Shown here one piece after another: positions 58,416 through 64,000 of a stretch of DNA of 64,000 nucleotides. Positions within the stretch are counted from its first letter, which is position 1, and the number at the start of each line of letters is the position of its first letter. Made by a program: the position numbers and the translations under genes. The notes under the pieces were generated by a model. That model was not told where the DNA came from. It made no database searches and saw nothing but the letters and a program-made list of their open reading frames with translations. Origin of the DNA: an uncultured Clostridia bacterium. Lineage in GTDB: Bacteria > Bacillota > Clostridia > Oscillospirales > Acutalibacteraceae. The stretch lies in NCBI GenBank assembly GCA_947589415.1, contig CANQBP010000009.1, forward strand, positions 1 to 64,000. Direction: 5' to 3'.

Positions 58416-60188
58416 TTACTTCTGGACGGATATCGGCGGCATTTCGGTCGTGGCAGTCGTAACGACACTCTTACCGGAGAACATATTGACATTAGCTCCC
58501 GTTTTCAATAGAAGTGTTGCATTTTTTGCACCTACTATAACAGGCTTGTTAAGTGCAAGACCTACAATTGCGGCATGGCTTTCTGTTCCGTCAACCTCCG
58601 TGATTATTCCCGCACATTTTTTCATTACGGGCAAAAGACTGTTATTTGTTTCCTTAATAACGAGTATTTCACCCTCCTTGCAGTTAAGCAAAGCCTCCTC
58701 ATCGCTCCTGCATACAACAAGGTGGCCGTGTGCCGACAGGTCATTTACAATAGCTCCGCCGCTGCAAAGGATATTTCCGACAAGATGAACTTTCATAAGA
58801 TTTGTTGTACCCGATACACCGAGAGGCACGCCCGCTGTCAATACTACAAGATCCCCGTTTTTGAGGAGTCCCTTTTGTTGTGCGACATCAATAACATGGT
58901 CGATAAGCTCGTCCGTATTATGCTTTTCCTCGATCATTATCGGGTGTACACCCCATGACATATTTGTCTGACGCCATACCTTTTCGCTCGGCGTTCCGCT
59001 GATTATCGGACATTCCGGTCGGTATTTGGAAAGCATACGTGATGTACTTCCGCTTTTTGATACCGTAATTATAGCCGCCGCACCGAGGTCATGTGCCGTT
59101 GTGCAGGTAGCATGGGAAATAGCCGAGGTAACATCGGGTCTTTCATGTATATCGAGTTTATTAAATCGGTCTATATAATTGATATTGTTTTCGGTTGTTT
59201 CGGCAATTTTAGCCATTGTTTTTACAGCCTCGATCGGATATGCTCCCGCAGCCGTTTCCCCCGAAAGCATTATCCCGCTTGTTCCGTCATAGATAGCATT
59301 TGCAACATCGGTTGTTTCCGCACGGGTCGGACGGGGATTTTTAATCATGGAATCAAGCATTTGAGTTGCCGTTATTACGGGCTTATCGGAATTTCTTGTT
59401 TTGCGTATAAGCATTTTCTGAATAACGGGGATTTCTGCGATAGGTATTTCCACGCCGAGATCTCCTCTTGCTACCATTATGCCGTCGGAAACACGTACTA
59501 TATCATCTATATTGTTTACTCCGTCCTTATTTTCTATTTTTGCTATTATTCTTATATCGTGTCCGCCGCCGATTTCAAGTTCGGCGCGCATCTCGTTTAT
59601 GTCCTCGGCGCAGCGTGTAAAAGATGCGGCGACAAAGTCAACGTCCTGTTCGATTCCGAATTTCAGATCCTGTCTGTCCTTATCGCTTAAAAAGGGCAGC
59701 GACAGAGTTATATCCGGTACATTTATACCTTTATGCGAGGAAATAGGGCCGCCGTTAAGCACCTCACATATTATATCGGTATCCGTTTTACTTTTTACTT
59801 CCATTTCGATAAGTCCGTCATCAACAAGTATTTTTGTCCCTATATCCACATCTCCCGGAAGTCCCGCAAATGTTATTGAACAATGCTTATTATCTCCGTC
59901 GCAGGGAAGTGTCGTAAGCGTGTAGCTCTGTCCCGTTTCAAGTGTTACCTTTTCGGGAAAGTTTCCCGTACGTATTTCCGGGCCTTTGGTATCGAGAAGT
60001 ATAGCTATCGGCATTTCAAGTTCTGCACGAAGTTTTTTTATTTTCTCTATTTTAGCCTTATGCTCCTCATAAGTTCCGTGTGACATATTTATTCTTGCCA
60101 CGTCCATTCCTCCGAGTATAAGACTTCTAAGAACATCCTCGTCCTCGGTTGACGGGCCGAGTGTACATATAATTTTAGTTTTCCTCAT
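58416..60188 (-). CDS. pyk: Pyruvate kinase with extra C-terminal PEP-utiliser domain
   Basis: A 590-residue pyruvate kinase, longer than the 470 of the core. Core motifs: TKIICTLGPSTEDED, MDVARINMSHG, LLDTKGPEIRTG, IIAKIENKDGVNNID, MVARGDLGVEIP and PVITATQMLDSM. After residue about 480 comes the extra domain (GEILVIKETNNSLLPVMKKCAGIITEVDGTESHAAIVGLALNKPVIVGA), like the His-domain of PEP synthase but with Ser before His (ESHAA). This extra domain is usual in Bacillus and Clostridium enzymes. It makes pyruvate and ATP in glycolysis and stands as a single gene. Confidence 0.95.
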   Translation of the reverse strand: MRKTKIICTLGPSTEDEDVLRSLILGGMDVARINMSHGTYEEHKAKIEKIKKLRAELEMPIAILLDTKGPEIRTGNFPEKVTLETGQSYTLTTLPCDGDNKHCSITFAGLPGDVDIGTKILVDDGLIEMEVKSKTDTDIICEVLNGGPISSHKGINVPDITLSLPFLSDKDRQDLKFGIEQDVDFVAASFTRCAEDINEMRAELEIGGGHDIRIIAKIENKDGVNNIDDIVRVSDGIMVARGDLGVEIPIAEIPVIQKMLIRKTRNSDKPVITATQMLDSMIKNPRPTRAETTDVANAIYDGTSGIMLSGETAAGAYPIEAVKTMAKIAETTENNINYIDRFNKLDIHERPDVTSAISHATCTTAHDLGAAAIITVSKSGSTSRMLSKYRPECPIISGTPSEKVWRQTNMSWGVHPIMIEEKHNTDELIDHVIDVAQQKGLLKNGDLVVLTAGVPLGVSGTTNLMKVHLVGNILCSGGAIVNDLSAHGHLVVCRSDEEALLNCKEGEILVIKETNNSLLPVMKKCAGIITEVDGTESHAAIVGLALNKPVIVGAKNATLLLKTGANVNMFSGKSVVTTATTEMPPISVQK

Positions 60189-60223
60189 AATATCTCTCCG
60201 TTCGCAGTTATTATTACATATTT

Positions 60224-60252
60224 ATAATACACCATATTCGGAAAATTTACAA
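60224..60252 (-). promoter_or_regulatory. Promoter of pyk
   Basis: Minus strand TTGTAA, 17-nt spacer, TATTAT, about 35 nt before the ATG. Confidence 0.65.
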
Positions 60253-60317
60253 GAAAAAAATCTTTTGTAATATTTATCAAAATATATTAACAAATATGAA
60301 AACTTTCATCAAAATGC

Positions 60318-60346
60318 TTGCATTATTTGGTAAAAAATATTATAAT
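60318..60346 (+). promoter_or_regulatory. Promoter with long leader before the lipoprotein gene
   Basis: TTGCAT, 17-nt spacer, TATAAT. The transcript would have a leader of about 200 nt up to the ATG at 60552. The leader includes a GGGGGGATTTTAAA element near 60410 with no ORF behind it. No known riboswitch was recognised. Confidence 0.55.
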
Positions 60347-60551
60347 TGTTATAACGAATCGGGTGGATATGTTATATCAGTGATGCACATTTTAATTATT
60401 TTTTTAGGGGGGATTTTAAAATTTAATATTAACTCATCCTGTTTCAAATAAATATAAATTATATGCCGAATCATAGTATCATTTAATGTATCTGTAAATT
60501 CTTACGATGTCCGACTACTACACAATAAAAATCAGTTAAGAGGTGTTACAT

Positions 60552-61415
60552 ATGAAAATCAAAATACTCATAGTTACAATTGCAATGTTTTCCCTGCTTT
60601 CCGCCGCAGTCCTTGCAGGCTGCGGTAACACGAAAAACAATTACAGCAGTAAATCCGTTGCCGAAAGTGTGCAGTCGTCCGTTTCGGAAAGCAATAACGG
60701 GCAATCCGAAACAGAAAGTACCGAAAACTCCCCCGCAGACGAAAATAATTCGAGTCCCGAACAAGAAGAATCCGAAGATAACGACAGCTTTCCGAGTATC
60801 AGTATAGTAACCGAATCAGACATCGAAGAGCAATCATGGTTTGAACATACACCTTCAGAAGATGTTGTTAAAAATCTGAAATTTATCAACAAAAAAAGAG
60901 GCTCCGGCGGTGATTACGTTTTGTCTTTAAATGAGGCAAACGGTAAAGCATACTGCGTATGCAGAGATAAAAATGTAACCCAAGAACAATACGACAACAT
61001 CATACTCTACATGGATGAGGCAGGGCTCAACAATGAACTGATTTCCGAAAGAAAAATGGCCGAACTTATAGGTGAAGACTATAAAGGGGAGCGATTGACA
61101 GTTGAATTAGTTAAGAGAATAGTTCATGATGTACGTGCCAAAGCAAAAGAGGAAAATTTAGATTTCGCGGATGAATGTAGAGCATTAAGAAGAACAATAC
61201 GAAATTATATGGAGCCTGATTATATTACCACTTATGATGGTACTGCTGATTACTTTTACTATACCGATGACTCCAAAAATAAAGTAATTGAAGTATCCGG
61301 CGGATATATATATTATTATGAATACGATAATGACGGCAACAAAACACTAATCGAGAATCTCCACACAATATCCGACGACGACAGAACAAGTGAACTTACA
61401 GATGACGAATCGTAG
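60552..61415 (+). CDS. Lipoprotein of unknown function
   Basis: A 287-residue lipoprotein: signal with lipobox LAGC (Cys 20), a Ser/Glu/Asn-rich acidic linker (about residues 25-90), and a helical-beta domain (VKNLKFINKKRGSGGDYVLSLNEANGKAYCVCRDKNVTQEQYDNIILYMDEAGLNNEL...). The end is rich in Tyr and Asp (YDGTADYFYYTDDSKNKVIEVSGGYIYYYEYDNDGNK), perhaps a calcium-binding surface. I do not recognise a family. The ATG at 60552 follows AAGAGGTG. Confidence 0.65.
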   Translation: MKIKILIVTIAMFSLLSAAVLAGCGNTKNNYSSKSVAESVQSSVSESNNGQSETESTENSPADENNSSPEQEESEDNDSFPSISIVTESDIEEQSWFEHTPSEDVVKNLKFINKKRGSGGDYVLSLNEANGKAYCVCRDKNVTQEQYDNIILYMDEAGLNNELISERKMAELIGEDYKGERLTVELVKRIVHDVRAKAKEENLDFADECRALRRTIRNYMEPDYITTYDGTADYFYYTDDSKNKVIEVSGGYIYYYEYDNDGNKTLIENLHTISDDDRTSELTDDES

Positions 61416-61443
61416 AAGAATATCTCAATTAGGTTAAACCAAA

Positions 61444-61466
61444 GGCGGGCAGAAAATCTGCCCGCC
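61444..61466 (+). terminator. Hairpin terminator after the lipoprotein gene
   Basis: Perfect 10-bp stem GGCGGGCAGA / TCTGCCCGCC with a 3-nt loop; only a short T-run follows. Confidence 0.6.
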
Positions 61467-61543
61467 ACATTTATTGATAGGGTTGAAAAGTATGAAGATA
61501 GGAAAACACCTGCTGACGGTAAGCATACTTACCATGATTTGCA

Positions 61544-63811
61544 CTATTCCTTATATTTCTCTCCCTCTCTGCCGAAAACCTCCTTGTATTTCTCCGCAAG
61601 TTCGGGACGGGTTTTTTCAAGCCTTTTTATATACTCGGCACGATGTTCAAGCAATATATTATATGCCTCCGGATCGGATTTTTTCAAAGCCTCTGCGTGT
61701 TCCGTACGCCTTTGCTTTAGTCTTTCAAATATCTTCGGATCCATTGAAAGCATACGCATCTCGATCTCCTCACGGCGTTTTTCAAGCAGTCTTTCAAACA
61801 TCGTTTCCTTTTCGGGATCATTTTTCAAAAGCGTAAATATACGCATCTCGATTCTGTCAATAAGCTCATCTTCATCAAAATAGTTAATTCTTCCCCACGG
61901 TGTATGTTTTTCAGCCGCTACAAGTCCGGACTCGCTTATATCCTTGTCGAGAAGTTCATCTATCATCTCGTCTGTCATTTTATCAATATATACCGTACTG
62001 TCCTCTCCGAAAACCCACTCAAGTTCCGCCTGAATACCCTTGGCGGCTCTGCTTATGTGACCCGGACGCTGCACTACGGTATTTTGTTTCATAGATTTAC
62101 CTATGCTTTGTGTCAAATTATATTTCCTGCCCTGCTCGGCTTTATTATCCGTATCAAGTTCATACGGATATTCCAAACCCGCATCTCTCAACGCAAGTGC
62201 CGTGGTCATTCGTACCGCCCCGCTTTTTAGCAGCTTTTCGGCTCCGTATTTTCTCAGCATATCATTTACTTCGCCTACGTGTTCGGTTATATACAGCTTA
62301 ATGCCACGCTTTTTGTAGTCGTCATACATAAGGACAAGCCTGTCCGCCGCCGTAATGTCAATATTTCCGACTGCACCCGCATTTACTATTATGTACTTCG
62401 TTTCGGGTGTAACCGCATTTTCTATGTCATTCTGGAAAGTATCAATGTTTGCAAAAAACAAATTACCCCCGAACCTGTATATAACAGTGTTTTTTATTGT
62501 CTTTGCCTCACTGTTCCTTGCTAAGCTGTAAAAACCGTCCTTTCCCTTTATAACGCCGAGAAATGCCCTCGGAGGTGTTACCGCACGTATAACAACGGCA
62601 ACAAAGGAAAGTACAACACCTATCATGACTCCCGCAACCGTTCCGAAAAACAGAACAGACAAAAATGCCCCCATGAATATATAAAACTCATTCCTGCTTG
62701 TTTTCCAAAGCCTTTTCGCCTCATGAAATTCACACGCATTCATTAGTGCTGATACAACTATTGCAGTAAGCACAGGAACAGGAAGACATTCTATTATCGG
62801 GGTTGCAAAATACAGTACCCCAAGCATTGCAAATGCCGCAGATACCGAAAGCCATTGTGATTTTGCCCCGAACTGGCGAACAATTCCTGTCCTCGAAACA
62901 CTTCCGTTGACAGGACAGCAGCCGGTGAGGGCAGATGAGAAATTCGCCGCCGAATATGCAAGTATCTCACGGTTGTTATCTAATTTATACCCGTCTTTGA
63001 GTGCATTTCCCCTTGATGCAAGCAGTGACTCTGCAAGAATAACAACGGCAATCGAAAGCGAATTGAAAAGATATTCGCTTATGCTTCCCTTAATTTTATC
63101 GGGACGGAGTATAAATCCCCCCGCAAAGCCGCTGTCGACATGAGGTAAAAGCCTCACACCCATACTGTCGATATGGAAAAACAGAGTCATCAATGCGCCC
63201 ATAAGCATAACTATGACCGAAACGGGTACTTTAGGCATAAATTTCTTTCCAAGCATAATAAGTACTATTGCGGATATACCGAGAATAAACGATACCGGCT
63301 CAAAATCACCGCACTGTTCAATGATATGCTTAATCAGTTCGGGGGCTTCGCCCGTTCCTGCCGAACCGCCGAACAGTTTCGGTATCTGCATGAGAATTAT
63401 AGTACAGCATATACCGGAAACAAAACCGCCCATAACAGGGGAGCTTATGTATTGTACTATGCGCCCCGCCTTAAAAATGAAAAAAATGAGTAACCATAAT
63501 GAAACCAAAAACGTTATGACGGGAACGGAATTAACGGCTTCCGTCGATTCGGCAGATATACCCATAGTCGCAATAGCACCGCCGACAAGTGCGGCAGGTG
63601 CGGCGTCCACGCCAAAGACAAAATCCTTTGACGATGTAAGCAGACCAAAGAGAAATATAGGTATTACAGAGCCGTAAAGTCCGTACTGCATGGGCAGACC
63701 CGAAATTTGTGCATATCCCATTGATATCGGTATAGACACAAGGGCAATTATTATCCCGCCGAGAATATCCCTTATTAACTGTTTAGGCTTAACAGCAAAT
63801 TTTTCTTTCAT
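61544..63811 (-). CDS. SulP-family anion transporter with STAS domain and long charged tail
   Basis: A 755-residue transporter. The SulP membrane domain covers residues 1-400 (GIIIALVSIPISMGYAQISGLPMQYGLYGSVIP, SRTGIVRQFGAKSQWLSVSAAF, PVPVLTAIVVSALMNACEFHEAKRLWK). STAS follows (NTVIYRFGGNLFFANIDTFQ...YIIVNAGAVGNIDITAADRL, about 430-540). The last 190 residues, after the usual end, are a charged, helix-rich chain with repeats of Glu, Arg and Lys (MFERLLEKRREEIEMRM, RRTEHAEALKKSDPEAYNILLEHRAEYIKRLEKTRPEL). The ion carried (sulfate, bicarbonate or other) cannot be told. It starts one base after the mini-RNase III stop. Confidence 0.9.
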   Translation of the reverse strand: MKEKFAVKPKQLIRDILGGIIIALVSIPISMGYAQISGLPMQYGLYGSVIPIFLFGLLTSSKDFVFGVDAAPAALVGGAIATMGISAESTEAVNSVPVITFLVSLWLLIFFIFKAGRIVQYISSPVMGGFVSGICCTIILMQIPKLFGGSAGTGEAPELIKHIIEQCGDFEPVSFILGISAIVLIMLGKKFMPKVPVSVIVMLMGALMTLFFHIDSMGVRLLPHVDSGFAGGFILRPDKIKGSISEYLFNSLSIAVVILAESLLASRGNALKDGYKLDNNREILAYSAANFSSALTGCCPVNGSVSRTGIVRQFGAKSQWLSVSAAFAMLGVLYFATPIIECLPVPVLTAIVVSALMNACEFHEAKRLWKTSRNEFYIFMGAFLSVLFFGTVAGVMIGVVLSFVAVVIRAVTPPRAFLGVIKGKDGFYSLARNSEAKTIKNTVIYRFGGNLFFANIDTFQNDIENAVTPETKYIIVNAGAVGNIDITAADRLVLMYDDYKKRGIKLYITEHVGEVNDMLRKYGAEKLLKSGAVRMTTALALRDAGLEYPYELDTDNKAEQGRKYNLTQSIGKSMKQNTVVQRPGHISRAAKGIQAELEWVFGEDSTVYIDKMTDEMIDELLDKDISESGLVAAEKHTPWGRINYFDEDELIDRIEMRIFTLLKNDPEKETMFERLLEKRREEIEMRMLSMDPKIFERLKQRRTEHAEALKKSDPEAYNILLEHRAEYIKRLEKTRPELAEKYKEVFGREGEKYKE

Positions 63812-63812
63812 A

Positions 63813-64000
63813 TTACCCCTCTTTTCGGGCGATATCTATTAACTCTCTTACTCTTTCTATATTATCCGAAAGATAAAGGTAGCCGATAAGTGTTTCAAGG
63901 GCTGTTGCCATATGATAATCCGCCACGCTTGCATTTTTTGGCACATGACCCGTATGTGCATTTCTTCCCCTTCTCATGATATCCGCTTCCCTTTCCGTCA
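63813..64000 (-). CDS. mrnC: Mini-ribonuclease III, 3' part (cut by window end)
   Basis: The last 62 residues of a protein that runs out of the window: EADIMRRGRNAHTGHVPKN.ASVADYHMATALETLIGYLYLSDN.ERVRELIDIA. This is the end of MrnC, the RNase III domain enzyme without an RNA-binding domain that trims 23S rRNA. The catalytic acid residues near GYLYL and the RRGRN motif fit. The ORF track does not list it because it lacks a start. GAGGGGTAATATG joins it to the SulP gene. Confidence 0.88.
   Translation of the reverse strand, partial: TEREADIMRRGRNAHTGHVPKNASVADYHMATALETLIGYLYLSDNIERVRELIDIARKEG

Overview
The window looks like chromosomal DNA of a low-to-moderate GC, spore-forming, anaerobic Clostridia member, most likely an Oscillospiraceae/Ruminococcus-type gut bacterium. 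This rests on several things: dipicolinate synthase genes dpaA-dpaB (sporulation), a PerR-reverse rubrerythrin oxidative stress unit, MurT/GatD-type peptidoglycan amidation, L-lactate dehydrogenase, strong AGGAGG ribosome sites, TTGACA-N17-TATAAT promoters, and starch-binding (CBM26-like) and cohesin-like surface proteins that recall amylosome-forming ruminococci. The species is an inference.

Left edge (1-2.4 kb): an accessory patch. It has two tandem copies of a type I toxin-antitoxin module (27-residue hydrophobic peptides facing a convergent antisense RNA), a broken Rpn-family nuclease gene, and an ECF sigma/anti-sigma pair. 2.5-11.6 kb: a metallophosphoesterase, a hybrid histidine kinase in an operon with an orphan sugar-binding lipoprotein, cyclophilin, murT with a gatD-like gene whose catalytic Cys and His are absent, and lactate dehydrogenase. 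11.6-15.4 kb: two paralogous type IV pilin-like genes separated by a nearly identical tandem pair of Rpn (PD-(D/E)XK) genes. Each Rpn gene carries a perfect internal Shine-Dalgarno and ATG ahead of a variable repeat, the arrangement of the intragenic RpnL/RpnS toxin-antitoxin systems.

15.8-25.1 kb: housekeeping operon aroK-trmH-dprA-topA (dprA has a large insertion), a TPM-domain/zinc-ribbon membrane pair, and dpaAB. 25.2-35 kb: a membrane protein with cytoplasmic zinc ribbon, six 23-residue repeats and two external CBM26-like modules; an HD-GYP protein; a polysaccharide deacetylase; a divergent amidase; perR-rbr; a phosphoribosyltransferase; an epimerase; and a membrane-anchored cohesin-like protein. 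34.9-36.5 kb: luxS just behind a five-tRNA cluster, then a NifX-like protein.

36.5-44 kb: one 2471-residue gene with a pilin-type N terminus, FIVAR repeats and a starch-binding-like module, a candidate pilus-tip adhesin. 44.6-49.8 kb: metY, tRNA-Ser, the NAD(P)H-hydrate repair enzyme, a lipoprotein, DUF378, and a second five-tRNA cluster. 50-52.2 kb: a small phage-type regulatory cassette (sigma-like protein, XRE repressor, ImmA peptidase, LURP-like protein) with matching operator half-sites. 52.2-64 kb: a VanY-type carboxypeptidase, TrkH-TrkA, a voltage-gated-type K+ channel with RCK_C domains, pyruvate kinase, a lipoprotein, a SulP transporter with a long charged tail, and the 3' part of mini-RNase III.

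Two themes stand out. One is surface attachment to starch (pilins, giant pilin-like adhesin, CBM26 protein, cohesin protein, HD-GYP signalling). The other is small-scale defence and addiction (type I modules, three Rpn loci with internal starts, and a phage-type switch). All calls are from reading the sequence; no database search was run.
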